Positions 36,906-46,461 of a stretch of 64,000 bases of DNA are shown piece by piece. This stretch comes from Gammaproteobacteria bacterium (GTDB taxonomy: Bacteria; Pseudomonadota; Gammaproteobacteria; Steroidobacterales; GCA-2729495), in NCBI GenBank assembly GCA_030426355.1, contig JAUHYQ010000002.1:1-64000 (forward strand), read 5' to 3'. The notes beneath the pieces are model-generated. The model saw nothing but the letters and a program-made list of their open reading frames with translations. It ran no database searches and was not told the origin of the DNA. The position numbers were made by a program, and so were the translations under genes. Position 1 is the stretch's first letter. Every line of letters begins with the position of its first letter.

Positions 36906-37232
36906 ATGAGCAGTCCCGAAATTAACAGTGTATTGGCACAAATGAGAGTTCTGGCTCAGGACCTGCATGCTACCGATCTGTCGCCGGCTCAACCCCAGGC
37001 GACGGATGGGCCGGGGTTTTCTCAGGCCATGCAGGAAGCTCTTGCAAGCGTGAATACGCAACAGTCGCAAGCTGCTGATTTAGTGAATCGGTTTGAGACC
37101 GGGGTCGGAGATACCAGTGTGGCCGAAGTCATGGTGGCAATGCAGAAGGCCAGTGTTTCGTTCCAGGCGATGACGGAAGTGCGGAACCGTCTCGTGGAAG
37201 CGTATCGCGAAATCATGAGCATGCCTCTTTAG
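36906..37232 (+). CDS. fliE: Flagellar hook-basal body protein FliE
   Basis: 108 aa adaptor between the MS ring and the rod. Conserved C-terminal VAEVMVAMQKASVSFQAMTE and LVEAYREIMSMPL. Begins the fliEFGHIJ run. No sigma-54 match is visible in the 43-base gap after fleR. Confidence 0.93.
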   Translation: MSSPEINSVLAQMRVLAQDLHATDLSPAQPQATDGPGFSQAMQEALASVNTQQSQAADLVNRFETGVGDTSVAEVMVAMQKASVSFQAMTEVRNRLVEAYREIMSMPL

Positions 37233-37248
37233 TGGGTGAGCACAAGTA

Positions 37249-38853
37249 ATGGCAACTAACCAGAGTCCCTTGGCCAGTCTTGGCAACATACTTGGCAGCC
37301 GACAGATGATGTTGCTGTTTGGTTTGTCGCTGAGTATCGCTATTGGCGTAACGGCGGCATTCTGGTTGCGGGAGCCGAGTTACGAATTGCTCTACAGCAA
37401 TCTGTCGGATCGCGATGCCGGCGCGGTGATGGATGCACTGCGGGCAGAAAATACCCCTTATCGGCTTAAAAACGGCGCGCTGATGGTGCCATCCAAGGAT
37501 GTCTATGCGGCGCGCCTGCGGCTGTCGTCACAGGGTTTGCCGCGCGGCACGGGCTTCGGGCTGGAGATCATCGAAGGCGAAAGCAGCTTTTCCACAAGCC
37601 AGTTCATGGAAAATGCGCGCTACCACCACGCTCTGGAAACGGAGCTGGGGAGAACCATCAGTTACCTGCAACCGGTGCAAAGCGCCCGCGTGCATCTGGC
37701 TTTGCCAAAGCCCACGGTGTTTCTGCGCAAAAGCAACAAGCCCAGCGCCTCGGTTTTTCTGGATTTATTTCCAGGTCGCGTGCTGGAAGCACCGCAGGTT
37801 AATTCCATTGTGCATTTGGTCGCTTCGAGCATCCCCGAGTTGGAAGCGTCACATGTCACGGTTGTAGATCAGCGAGGCACATTACTCAATTCGCCGGATG
37901 CGGACGACACTGCCGCCCTGAGCAGTCGTGAGTTCGCATACGTGGAGCGCGTTCAGAGTGCTTATCAGGAGCGCATCGTGAACTTGCTTACGCCGATGAT
38001 GGGGCCAGGGCGCGTCAAGGCAACGGTGAATGCCGATATCGACTTTACGGCGCGAGAAGAAACCCGGGAGTTATACGATCCGGCCAATACGGTGGTGCGC
38101 AGCGAACAGGTGAGTGAGGATACGCAGCGCGGTGGCGCTAACCCGGGTCAGGGGATTCCCGGTGCGCTGAGCAATCAGCCTCCCGTGACGCCGGCGCAGG
38201 ATGCAGCGGGCGGGGCGGCAGCGGAGGCCAACGGTCAGGCCAGCACCCCAACTCGTGTGTCGGTACAAAGTACCCGCAATTTCGAAGTTGATCGTCAGCT
38301 CAGTCATACCAAAGAGCCGGCTAACAGCCTGCGGCGATTGTCCGTTGCCGTGCTGATCGACGACATCAGCGATGTGGATGAAAAGGGTAAGCCGCTAACC
38401 CGACCGCTTGAAGAATCGGAGTTGGCGGAAGTCGAAAATCTGGTGCGCGGAGCAGTTGGGTTTAGTGAAGCGCGCGGCGACACTATCAGCATCACGAACG
38501 TGTCGTTTTACGAAGGTCCGGCAGTCGCGCCGCCGGAAGCGCCCGGTTTTATGAGTCAACCGCTGGTGCGCGACATTGTGACTCAGTTGCCGGCTGTCGC
38601 GCTTCTGCTGGTGGTGGCTCTGGGAGTTATCAGGCCGATAGTGATTGCGTTGAGCAAAGGCGGCGGCGCTGGTGGCCTGGCTTCAGCATCTGGCGGGAAG
38701 TCACTGCCGCAGGGCGTCGGCGGCGCGCCGGCGGCCGATGCCGCCCCGGCACCGCTGACCTTCGACGACAAGGTTAATGTGGCCAAGCAGTTGGCAAGCA
38801 AAGATCCGGAGCGTGTAGCGCAGGTGGTCCGCGCGTGGGTACAGGATAGCTAG
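37249..38853 (+). CDS. fliF: Flagellar MS-ring protein FliF
   Basis: 534 aa. Two membrane helices (LFGLSLSIAIGVTAAFWL near 25-43, and LPAVALLLVVALGVI near 445) flank the periplasmic ring-building motifs, with ELLYSNLSDRDAGAV and the SARVHLALPKPTVFL segment. The C-terminal tail binds FliG, the next gene. Confidence 0.96.
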   Translation: MATNQSPLASLGNILGSRQMMLLFGLSLSIAIGVTAAFWLREPSYELLYSNLSDRDAGAVMDALRAENTPYRLKNGALMVPSKDVYAARLRLSSQGLPRGTGFGLEIIEGESSFSTSQFMENARYHHALETELGRTISYLQPVQSARVHLALPKPTVFLRKSNKPSASVFLDLFPGRVLEAPQVNSIVHLVASSIPELEASHVTVVDQRGTLLNSPDADDTAALSSREFAYVERVQSAYQERIVNLLTPMMGPGRVKATVNADIDFTAREETRELYDPANTVVRSEQVSEDTQRGGANPGQGIPGALSNQPPVTPAQDAAGGAAAEANGQASTPTRVSVQSTRNFEVDRQLSHTKEPANSLRRLSVAVLIDDISDVDEKGKPLTRPLEESELAEVENLVRGAVGFSEARGDTISITNVSFYEGPAVAPPEAPGFMSQPLVRDIVTQLPAVALLLVVALGVIRPIVIALSKGGGAGGLASASGGKSLPQGVGGAPAADAAPAPLTFDDKVNVAKQLASKDPERVAQVVRAWVQDS

Positions 38854-38863
38854 GGCTGCGTAA

Positions 38864-39847
38864 ATGAGTGGTGTTGAGCAGGCAGCAATTTTCCTCATGT
38901 CTCTTGGCGAGCAAGAGGCATCCGAAGTTCTGAAGCACATGTCAGTCGGTGAGGTGCAGCGACTGGGCAAGGCCATGGCTTCCATGAAAAAGATCACGCG
39001 CGATCAGGCCGACAGCGCACTAAAAAGTTTTACCGATAATGTGGTTACCGATGCACCGCTGACCGGCGGCTCGCCCAAGTTTCTACGCAAGTTGCTCACC
39101 AGTTCGCTGGGCGCCGATCGCGCCGAGCAAATGCTCGATCGGTTGATGGACGGCGCCGAGCGCGGCCTCGATTCGCTGCAGCTCATGAATGCCAAAGAAA
39201 TCGCGGACGTGATCTACACCGAGCATCCGCAGGTTGTGGCGATTGTCCTGGCGGGGCTGGAGCCGGAAAAATCTGCTGAAGTGCTGGCGCTTATGCCTAG
39301 ATCTCGCAGCACCGACATAGTGAGGCGGATAGCTTTACTTAAAGAGGTGCCCCACGACTCAATCGAAGAGCTCGACAATCTGCTGCAGCAGCGGGTGACT
39401 TCCAGCAGTGCGTCACGCGTGGCGCAAATGGGCGGCATTCGTTGTGTCGCCAGCATCATGAACGCGGTCGAAAAATCGGTCGAGGAAAAAATATTCGAGC
39501 AACTTGATCAGCAGGATGCGCCGCTTAGCCAGGAAATTCAGGACAACATGTTTGTCTTCGAGAGCCTCGTGGATGTGGATGATCGCGGCATGCAGATGCT
39601 GGCCCGCGAAGTCACGACCGATCAGCTGATCGTTGCGCTTAAGGGCGCCGATGAGGCGTTGCAGAACAAGTTTTTCAGCAACATGTCGAAGCGCGCGGGC
39701 GAAATGCTCAAGTCAGATCTGGAGGCCAAAGGTCCGGTACGTCTGGCCGAAGTGGAAGAAGCCCAGAAAGAGATTGTCAGCATTGCGCGTCGGCTGGCCG
39801 ATGAAGGTACGCTGATTCTGGGTAACGACGCGAATGACTTCATCTAG
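38864..39847 (+). CDS. fliG: Flagellar motor switch protein FliG
   Basis: 327 aa rotor protein. Armadillo-type middle domain with EHPQVVAIVLAGL; C-terminal domain with the charged torque helix (DQLIVALKGADEALQNKFFS, SKRAGEMLKSDLEAKGPVRL) that faces the stator. Overlaps fliH by 14 bases. Confidence 0.96.
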   Translation: MSGVEQAAIFLMSLGEQEASEVLKHMSVGEVQRLGKAMASMKKITRDQADSALKSFTDNVVTDAPLTGGSPKFLRKLLTSSLGADRAEQMLDRLMDGAERGLDSLQLMNAKEIADVIYTEHPQVVAIVLAGLEPEKSAEVLALMPRSRSTDIVRRIALLKEVPHDSIEELDNLLQQRVTSSSASRVAQMGGIRCVASIMNAVEKSVEEKIFEQLDQQDAPLSQEIQDNMFVFESLVDVDDRGMQMLAREVTTDQLIVALKGADEALQNKFFSNMSKRAGEMLKSDLEAKGPVRLAEVEEAQKEIVSIARRLADEGTLILGNDANDFI

Positions 39848-40469
39848 TCGCATCATTCGCAGCGAGCAGGTCACCAGCGAAGTTGTTAACTGGAGCGCAC
39901 CGCAGGTCGAAGAATTAATTCGGTCAGCCCCTCCGTCGCGTGAGGCACCTGCAATTGATCCGGCGCTGATTCGTGAACAGGCGCGCCAAGAGGGTTTCGA
40001 GCAGGGGCGAGCTGAAGGCATTGCTGCGGGTCGCGCGGAACTGGTTCAGCGTGCTGACGTGTTGCGGAAGGTCATGGAGAGCATGGCTCGTCCGTTGCAA
40101 GCCCTTGAGCACCAGTTCGAAGAAGAGGTCCTTAGCCTGATTACAACGATCGCGCGTCAGTTGGTGCGGCGGGAATTGCATCACGAGCCATCTCAGATTA
40201 TCAGCATTATTCGCGAAGGCCTGGCTGCGTTGCCGTCCGGGTCGGTGGGCGTTCGGGTGCGCCTGCATCCCGCCGATGCTGAAGTCGTGCGAGAGCTGCT
40301 GCAGGCAGATGAAGGCGGTCGTGGCTGGGAGATTGAAACTGACCCCCTTATGGAACAGGGGGGTTGTCAGATTGTTTCGGAGACCGCACAAATAGACGGT
40401 CGCCTGGATACGCGACTGAGTCGCCTGGTCGCCACCATGCTGGAGGATGAACGTGCTGCCCGCGAATGA
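39834..40469 (+). CDS. fliH: Flagellar export ATPase regulator FliH
   Basis: 211 aa peripheral stalk of the export ATPase. N-terminal part is Gly-x-x-x-Gly-like Glu/Ala rich (EQARQEGFEQGRAEGIAAGR), as in FliH and YscL; the C-terminal half resembles the stator stalk of F-type ATPases. Start and stop overlap fliG and fliI. Confidence 0.9.
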   Translation: MTSSSRIIRSEQVTSEVVNWSAPQVEELIRSAPPSREAPAIDPALIREQARQEGFEQGRAEGIAAGRAELVQRADVLRKVMESMARPLQALEHQFEEEVLSLITTIARQLVRRELHHEPSQIISIIREGLAALPSGSVGVRVRLHPADAEVVRELLQADEGGRGWEIETDPLMEQGGCQIVSETAQIDGRLDTRLSRLVATMLEDERAARE

Positions 40470-41844
40470 GCAGCAGGTAGCCGAATTTGTTCTGAATCGA
40501 CCGGCCCGCTGGACAGACAGACTAAACCGCTTGCGCGAAAGCGTCAGTGATCCCGGCATTGTTGTTGAGGGAAAACTGGCGCGCGCGGCCGGGATGGCCC
40601 TTGAAGCGGTGGGTTGCGTGGTTGCTGTGGGTGGCCGTTGCATGATCGAGGGCCTTGACGGCGCTCAGGTAGAAGCCGAGGTCGTGGGTTTTGCGGGCGA
40701 TCGCTTGTACCTGATGCCCACCGGCGAGCTTCGCGGCGTAAGTCCGAATGCACGCGTCATACCGGCGCGCACGGCATCGCAGGTTAAGGTCGGGCCCGAA
40801 ATGCTGGGGCGCGTGGTTGATGGCGCCGGCAGGCCGCTCGACGGTCGTGGCCCGCTGTTATGCGACGATCCGGTCTCGCTTGAGGGTTCGGCCGTAAACC
40901 CGTTATCGCGCGAGCCCATCAGCGAGCCGCTGGATGTGGGCGTAAGGGCGATCAATGCGTTGCTCACCGCCGGACGCGGGCAGCGACTGGGTCTGTTTGC
41001 CGGCAGCGGTATTGGCAAAAGCAGTTTGCTGGCCATGATGACGCGTTTTACCAATGCCGATGTCATTGTCGTCGGCCTGGTCGGTGAGCGTGGCCGTGAA
41101 GTCAAAGAGTTTGTTGAGGACAATCTCGGCGAGGAGGGTTTGCGCCGGTCCGTGGTGGTCGCAACGCCCGCCGATTGTTCTCCGCTCATGCGGATACACG
41201 GAGCCTGGCTGGCGACCAGTGTGGCCGAGTATTTTCGCGATCAGGGCAAAGACGTGTTGTTGTTGATGGATTCCCTGACGCGCTTTGCGCAGGCGCAACG
41301 CGAGATCGGCCTGGCGATCGGCGAACCACCCGCGACCAAGGGTTATCCTCCGTCTGTTTTCGCGCGCTTGCCACAGCTGGTTGAACGGGCCGGCGCAGGC
41401 GTCAGGGGTCAGGGCTCTATAACCGCTTTTTACACGGTGCTTGCCGAGGGTGATGACGAACACGATCCTATTGTTGATGCCGCGCGTGCAATCCTCGACG
41501 GCCATGTCATGCTGTCGCGGCGCATCGCGGAAGAGGGCATATATCCGCCTATTGATATCGAGACATCCGTAAGTCGCTCGATGCCCCGCGTAACCAGTCC
41601 GCAGCATCAGGCCTGGGCGCAGGCGTTCCGGGAAATCTATTCATACTATGTAAGACACCGGGATTTGATTACAGTGGGAGCCTATCAGTCCGGATCCGAT
41701 CCGCGACTCGACAAGGCAATCGCGATGTGGCCGGCCATAGAAGATTTTCTCAGCCAGTCCATGCATGAGGATGTCGGGCTGCAGTCCAGTATTGATGAGC
41801 TTGCAGCTTTGGCTGCACAGATAACAAGAGGCAAGGATGCGTAA
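40447..41844 (+). CDS. fliI: Flagellum-specific ATPase FliI
   Basis: 465 aa, homologous to F1 ATP synthase beta. Walker A AGSGIGKSSLL with K191, VGERGREVKEF and Walker B LLLMDSLTRFAQAQ with the catalytic Glu in VGERGRE. Drives unfolding and feeding of export substrates with FliH and FliJ. The ATG at 40447 overlaps the fliH 3' end. Confidence 0.96.
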   Translation: MNVLPANEQQVAEFVLNRPARWTDRLNRLRESVSDPGIVVEGKLARAAGMALEAVGCVVAVGGRCMIEGLDGAQVEAEVVGFAGDRLYLMPTGELRGVSPNARVIPARTASQVKVGPEMLGRVVDGAGRPLDGRGPLLCDDPVSLEGSAVNPLSREPISEPLDVGVRAINALLTAGRGQRLGLFAGSGIGKSSLLAMMTRFTNADVIVVGLVGERGREVKEFVEDNLGEEGLRRSVVVATPADCSPLMRIHGAWLATSVAEYFRDQGKDVLLLMDSLTRFAQAQREIGLAIGEPPATKGYPPSVFARLPQLVERAGAGVRGQGSITAFYTVLAEGDDEHDPIVDAARAILDGHVMLSRRIAEEGIYPPIDIETSVSRSMPRVTSPQHQAWAQAFREIYSYYVRHRDLITVGAYQSGSDPRLDKAIAMWPAIEDFLSQSMHEDVGLQSSIDELAALAAQITRGKDA

Positions 41845-42277
41845 AAAAAGAAATCTTGATTCACTGGAGACACTTGCACACGGCAAGGAAAGCCGCTGGC
41901 GTCGGCATGTCTCTAGCCAGCTAAGTAAGCTGCAGACAGAAGAACAGCGGTTATCGCAGCTGCATGAGTATGTTCAGGAGTACAACGCGCCGTTAACTGA
42001 ACGACGCGGCAGTCAGAGCATCATGGCGATGCGCAGTCAGCGGCAATTCATGGATCGTCTGAAGGATGCAGTAAAGCGCCAGAGTCAGACCGTTGCCGAG
42101 AAGAGAGCGCTTGCTGAGCAGGGAATACAACGCTGGAAGCACGAACGCTCGAAGCGTTTGGCAATACAGAATTATTCGGCTCGTCAGCGCGAAGCCGAAG
42201 ATCGACAGCGTGAACGCCGCGATCAGGCCACCCTGGACGAAGTCGGTCGCAACCTGTTTCTGGGGCGATATAAGTAG
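41837..42277 (+). CDS. fliJ: Flagellar export protein FliJ
   Basis: 146 aa, almost entirely charged coiled coil (Arg/Gln/Glu rich, LSKLQTEEQRLSQLHEYVQE). FliJ is the central stalk of the export ATPase. Starts within the fliI 3' end; RKKRNLDSL at the N-terminus is typical. Confidence 0.88.
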   Translation: MRKKRNLDSLETLAHGKESRWRRHVSSQLSKLQTEEQRLSQLHEYVQEYNAPLTERRGSQSIMAMRSQRQFMDRLKDAVKRQSQTVAEKRALAEQGIQRWKHERSKRLAIQNYSARQREAEDRQRERRDQATLDEVGRNLFLGRYK

Positions 42278-42285
42278 TTACGATC

Positions 42286-42301
42286 TGGCACATAACTTGC
42301 T
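42286..42301 (+). promoter_or_regulatory. Sigma-54 promoter of fliK
   Basis: TGGCACA-N4-TTGCT, ten bases between GG and GC. Start near 42313. This places the in-frame TTG at 42302 upstream of the transcript and supports the GTG at 42338 as the fliK start. Confidence 0.82.
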
Positions 42302-42337
42302 TTGTATACCTTTGGTGAGCAAAGCAGCGGGATAACC

Positions 42338-43786
42338 GTGTCCGATCCATCAGCACAACCGGCGTTGTTACCGGGTGCTGCCATGCAGGCAGCGTTCGCG
42401 GGCACGCGTGGCTTGGCTGCCCCAAATGATCCGCGACAGGCAGTGGGTGCCGACACTAAAGGCGTTGCCAGCCAAGGGTTTCAGGGACATTTGCGGGCTT
42501 TGCTGCGGGGTTCGGCCGCAGTCGATGCGCCGTCGGAGGCCGCCGCAGCAGCGTTCTTGATGGCACCGTTTGCCGTCGCCTCGCCGCAGACTGTTGCTGC
42601 AGCCAATGCCGATGCTGCGGCCGTGGCAGAAAACGCAGCGGCAAAGGCCCTGAATGCGGGCGGCAAAAACTTGCCGACAACCGGCAATGGCTTGCCGTTT
42701 TCGTCGGCATTTCTGGCGACGTCTGCGGGCTCCGGTTCTCTCGCTGGGGCTACTGCTCCCGACGATATTGCGACCGTGTTGCGTCACTTGCCTCCATCCA
42801 CGGTGCCTTCCGACGGCGCTGACGGTACCGCAACGCCGGCAGTTCGGAATGGCGGTGATGCACAGGCGGTTGACGGCGGGGAAAGCCGGTTGGGTCTGAA
42901 GCCGGAATGGCAGGCGACCAGTCTTGAGCAACGGTATGCGGCGGAGTCCTTGCTGGCAGCGGTACGTGGCAGTGCAAATCAGCAGGCGGCAGATCAACCT
43001 TTGGGCTATGGCGGGGCGGGCTCATCCGGCACCGGGCTGGCAGGCTTGCCGCCCGTAGCAGCGGAGCGTGTCAGTGATGTCATGCGTCGACTGAATCTGC
43101 AGCGTCCGGCTGCGCCCGGCTTACAGGCGGCGGCAACGGCGGATGTTGACGGAGAAGCCAATATACAGAGCATCGCCGATTTTTTTGCAGGCAAGGGGGA
43201 TACGCCGCGCACCCCTGCACTGGCTGATACGGCCGCCACGCAATTCAGTTTGCACGGTCGGTCGGCCGATTTGATTCCGACAACCGGGTCGCCAACGGTA
43301 TCGGCCGAAAGCGTATTGCGTGATCTGCAGAATATGGCGCCAATGAGGCCGCAAACAGGTGACGGGCCAAACGGCTGGTCGGCTGGTCTAGGGCAGCGGT
43401 TGCTCATGATGGCTGAGAGCGGCATCGAGGTTGCTCGGTTGCGTCTGAACCCGGCTCATTTGGGGCCGCTTGAAATTCATGTCAATGTGGAGGACGAGCG
43501 TGCCCAGGTGTGGTTCGGCGCTTCACACAGCGCAACCCGGGATGCGCTGGAGGCGGCGTTGCCCCGATTGCGCGAAATGTTTGCAGCACAAGGACTTGAG
43601 CTGACGCATGCGGATGTGCGTGATCACGGCGGGCAACGCGAGGGTACCCGCGCTGGTCAGCAAACCGATGGTCCCCGGGTGCTGGCAGCGACCACTGATC
43701 GCAGTCAGGCTCTTTCGGGTTTCGGCGACGGGGTTTCGGCCTGGGGTCGGGGGGCTGATTCGGGCTCACTGGATATTTACGTCTAG
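42338..43786 (+). CDS. fliK: Flagellar hook-length control protein FliK
   Basis: 482 aa from the GTG at 42338, which has a GCGGGAT-type site and sits behind the fliK promoter. Long Ala/Gly/Pro-rich N-terminal region, then the conserved C-terminal FliK domain (about 340-440) with ARLRLNPAHLGPLEIHVNVE and AALPRLREMFAAQGL, which switches export specificity by acting on FlhB. Length and repeat-like composition match FliK. Confidence 0.9.
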   Translation: MSDPSAQPALLPGAAMQAAFAGTRGLAAPNDPRQAVGADTKGVASQGFQGHLRALLRGSAAVDAPSEAAAAAFLMAPFAVASPQTVAAANADAAAVAENAAAKALNAGGKNLPTTGNGLPFSSAFLATSAGSGSLAGATAPDDIATVLRHLPPSTVPSDGADGTATPAVRNGGDAQAVDGGESRLGLKPEWQATSLEQRYAAESLLAAVRGSANQQAADQPLGYGGAGSSGTGLAGLPPVAAERVSDVMRRLNLQRPAAPGLQAAATADVDGEANIQSIADFFAGKGDTPRTPALADTAATQFSLHGRSADLIPTTGSPTVSAESVLRDLQNMAPMRPQTGDGPNGWSAGLGQRLLMMAESGIEVARLRLNPAHLGPLEIHVNVEDERAQVWFGASHSATRDALEAALPRLREMFAAQGLELTHADVRDHGGQREGTRAGQQTDGPRVLAATTDRSQALSGFGDGVSAWGRGADSGSLDIYV

Positions 43787-43904
43787 CCAATTTATTGACT
43801 CGCCGGCCTAAGCCAAGCCAAGCCTTTGGCAGCTGCGCTATCGACGCTTTGGCGGCGCACTTTAACCCTCTGAAAAATAAGCATTAAAAGCTGACTCCGC
43901 TGGT

Positions 43905-43920
43905 TGGCATGAGTCTTGCT
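43905..43920 (+). promoter_or_regulatory. Sigma-54 promoter of the fliL operon
   Basis: TGGCATG-N4-TTGCT, one change from consensus. Start near 43932, 33 bases before fliL. It should drive the long fliLMNOPQR-flhBA-flhFG-fliA run. Confidence 0.8.
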
Positions 43921-43964
43921 AGATAAGTGGGAGATTTCTAGCTGGAACATCCGGAAGCAGAGCT

Positions 43965-44531
43965 ATGGCAGAAGAAACTGAGGCCCCCGAGCAGGCCACG
44001 GCCGCGAAATCAGGCGGCGGCATGGTTGGCAAGATCGTCAACGCAGTCGGCATCCTGGTGTTGGTCATCGCCGGCAATATTGCAACGAACATTATTGTCC
44101 GTGACTTCATGCCCGATTTGGCACCGGGCGCGGCGCCCGCTGTGGTTGTGGATGACGCGGATGTTGACGCGGCTGCCGAGGACGAGCCCAAGGGCCCGCC
44201 TATATACCTCGCGCTGGATCCGCCGCTGGTGGCCAGTATCGATGACGGTGAGTCGATCCGCTTTGTGCAAATCACCGTCGAGGTGATGTCGCGCAAACAG
44301 TCCGTTCTTGATGCAGTGGTCAACCATACGCCGGTAATCCGCAATAACCTTTTGATGTTGCTGGGGCGCAAGACCGTTCCCGAATTAGCCAGCAGCGATG
44401 GCAAGGAAAAACTGCGTCAGGATGCCTTGCAGGAAGTGCAGTCAGTGCTGGAGACAATGGGGCCGCTGAAACCTGACGAGCCCATGGGTGAGCTTGAGGA
44501 TTTGTATTTCACTTCCTTCGTCGTGCAGTGA
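43965..44531 (+). CDS. fliL: Flagellar basal body-associated protein FliL
   Basis: 188 aa inner-membrane protein with one N-terminal helix (IVNAVGILVLVIAGNIATNI) and a periplasmic domain ending in LEDLYFTSFVVQ, typical of FliL. FliL surrounds the stator and supports torque. First gene after the sigma-54 promoter at 43905. Confidence 0.93.
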   Translation: MAEETEAPEQATAAKSGGGMVGKIVNAVGILVLVIAGNIATNIIVRDFMPDLAPGAAPAVVVDDADVDAAAEDEPKGPPIYLALDPPLVASIDDGESIRFVQITVEVMSRKQSVLDAVVNHTPVIRNNLLMLLGRKTVPELASSDGKEKLRQDALQEVQSVLETMGPLKPDEPMGELEDLYFTSFVVQ

Positions 44532-44558
44532 TTTTGAACTATTGGTTCTGAAACAGGT

Positions 44559-45539
44559 ATGGAATCAGACGAGGTTCTGACAGGAGAAGAATCGGAAGCT
44601 TTGCGCGATAGCGCGGCAACCGATGACAGTTCGCCGTCGGCTGACGCCGGCGGCGTTCGTGCACTCGACCCCGATCATTGGGAGCGTGTATTCCGGGATC
44701 GCGCGCCGGCACTGGAATCCATCGCGGAGCGGATGGTCAGTCGTTTCCGGCTGTCCGGAAGAAAGTATTTTCGACGGTCGGTGGAAGTCACTACCGAACC
44801 CCCCAAGGTGGTGCGCTGGGGTTATTACCTGCGCGGTCTTCCGATTCCGGCCAGTCTGCACGAGCTGGAGGTCAGGCCGCTGGGATTGCGCGGGGTGGTC
44901 TCAACCAACTCGCAGTTTATTTTCACCCTGGTGGACTTTTTTTTCGGCGGTGATGGCAAGGCCGATCGCCCGCCGGATTTCGTAGAACACACAGCGATGG
45001 AAGAGCGCATGGTGCGACGCTTTATCGAGGTTCTGGTAACGGATATGGAAGAGTCGTGGCGACCTTTGGTGGATCTCGATTTTGTGCTTGGCAGATCAGA
45101 GAACAATCCGCTGTTTCTTTCCATCGCTGCGGATTCCGACTCCATGTCGATTACGCCATTTACGTTTCATGTCGCCGGGCGTGAGTTAACGCTCGATATC
45201 GCTTTGCCGTCAGCACTCATCGAGCCGATGCAGCTGGTCGGCAAAGACTCGGGGAATGGTACGGGTAAGGCAGGCGTGTGGCGCAGCCATATTCGCGAAG
45301 ATGTACAGGATGCCGAGGTGACGCTGCGGGCGGTGTTGGCAGAAACCGAGGTGAGTCTGCGGGACTTAACGATGGCCATGCCAGGTGATGTTATCCCCAT
45401 CGAGAAACCCGGCGTGATCAGGTTGTTGGCAGGCGATCAGCCTGTTTTGGAAGGATCGTTCGGCATTATCAGGGACGTGAACGCAGTCAAGGTAACCAGT
45501 CAGGTTCGCCGGGACAGAGCAGGAGAACGCAATGGTTGA
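44559..45539 (+). CDS. fliM: Flagellar motor switch protein FliM
   Basis: 326 aa C-ring switch protein. N-terminal EVLTGEESEALRDSA is the CheY-P binding tail region; the LSGRKYFRRSVEVTTE and VDFFFGGDGKADRPPDF segments are conserved, followed by the C-terminal SPOA domain. Overlaps fliN by eight bases. Confidence 0.94.
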   Translation: MESDEVLTGEESEALRDSAATDDSSPSADAGGVRALDPDHWERVFRDRAPALESIAERMVSRFRLSGRKYFRRSVEVTTEPPKVVRWGYYLRGLPIPASLHELEVRPLGLRGVVSTNSQFIFTLVDFFFGGDGKADRPPDFVEHTAMEERMVRRFIEVLVTDMEESWRPLVDLDFVLGRSENNPLFLSIAADSDSMSITPFTFHVAGRELTLDIALPSALIEPMQLVGKDSGNGTGKAGVWRSHIREDVQDAEVTLRAVLAETEVSLRDLTMAMPGDVIPIEKPGVIRLLAGDQPVLEGSFGIIRDVNAVKVTSQVRRDRAGERNG

Positions 45540-45924
45540 GTCCAATACAACGGACACGGGAACGGGCGACAAGCCGGCAGCAGCAGGGCAGGAGGGCAAG
45601 GGCTTTAAGGCGCCGGCCTTCGAGGAGTTGCCGGCGGACGCTGCTTCCAAGGGTCGTTCAACAGAGCCGGATATCGACGTCATTCTGGACGTGCCGGTGA
45701 CGCTGTCGCTGGAAGTCGGGCGGGCCAAGATGAGTGTGGGCGATTTGCTGCGCCTCAATCAGGGCGCTGTAGTGGAGTTGGATCGCAAAGCGGGGGACCC
45801 GCTGGATGTGCTGGTTAACGGTGCGCTGGTGGCGCGCGGCGAAATTGTTGTGGTGAACGACAAATTTGGTATCCGCCTGACTGAAGTTGTTTCGCAGACA
45901 AAGAAAGGTAAGGCACTTGCCTGA
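45532..45924 (+). CDS. fliN: Flagellar motor switch protein FliN
   Basis: 130 aa C-ring protein. An acidic N-terminal extension leads to the SPOA domain (residues 50-125) with VILDVPVTLSLEVGRAKMSV and VLVNGALVARGEIVVVND. Overlaps fliM. Confidence 0.95.
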   Translation: MVESNTTDTGTGDKPAAAGQEGKGFKAPAFEELPADAASKGRSTEPDIDVILDVPVTLSLEVGRAKMSVGDLLRLNQGAVVELDRKAGDPLDVLVNGALVARGEIVVVNDKFGIRLTEVVSQTKKGKALA

Positions 45925-45931
45925 CGAGATA

Positions 45932-46456
45932 ATGCGTGCGCCGACTGCTGCCAGGATGCTCCCCTTGCTGGTTATCGCAACCGGATTTTGGGCAGGGTTG
46001 TGCCTTGGTGAAGAACTCCCGACGCAGAGTGGCGACGAAAACCCGCAACTGAATGCGGTTATTGAAACAGCGCAGCCCGCAGCACCTGCCACCGCTATCG
46101 TTCCGGGCAGTGAGCTTGACAGCATGACCGCTCCATTGCTGCGCATGGTATTGAGCCTGGCGCTGGTACTGGGGCTGGTGGCCGCATTCGCCTGGCTGGC
46201 GAAGCGGTTTCGGGGCGGGCAGATGCAGGGCGGTTTGATACAGATTGTGAGTGGTCTGTCGCTCGGCCCAAAAGATCGTGTGGTGTTGTTGCGAGTGGGT
46301 CACGAGGAAGTGCTCGTGGGGTTGAGTCCGTCAGGCATGCGCGCGCTGCATGTCATGGACAAACCGGCATCGGCTGCCGGCTTTTCGTTGAGCATGGCTG
46401 CGCAGAATAAACCGGCTTCAAAGCCGGCCGGGTCTGACAAGGCCGCACTGGAATAG
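45932..46456 (+). CDS. fliO: Flagellar biosynthetic protein FliO
   Basis: 174 aa from the ATG at 45932; an in-frame TTG at 45917 with a better ribosome site (AAGGTAAGG) is an alternative. A signal-like helix at the N-terminus and a second helix (LLRMVLSLALVLGLVAAFAWLA) precede the cytosolic RFRGGQ and VSGLSLGPKDRVVLLRVG, the FliO signature. FliO helps fold FliP. Confidence 0.88.
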   Translation: MRAPTAARMLPLLVIATGFWAGLCLGEELPTQSGDENPQLNAVIETAQPAAPATAIVPGSELDSMTAPLLRMVLSLALVLGLVAAFAWLAKRFRGGQMQGGLIQIVSGLSLGPKDRVVLLRVGHEEVLVGLSPSGMRALHVMDKPASAAGFSLSMAAQNKPASKPAGSDKAALE

Positions 46457-46461
46457 TTCTG

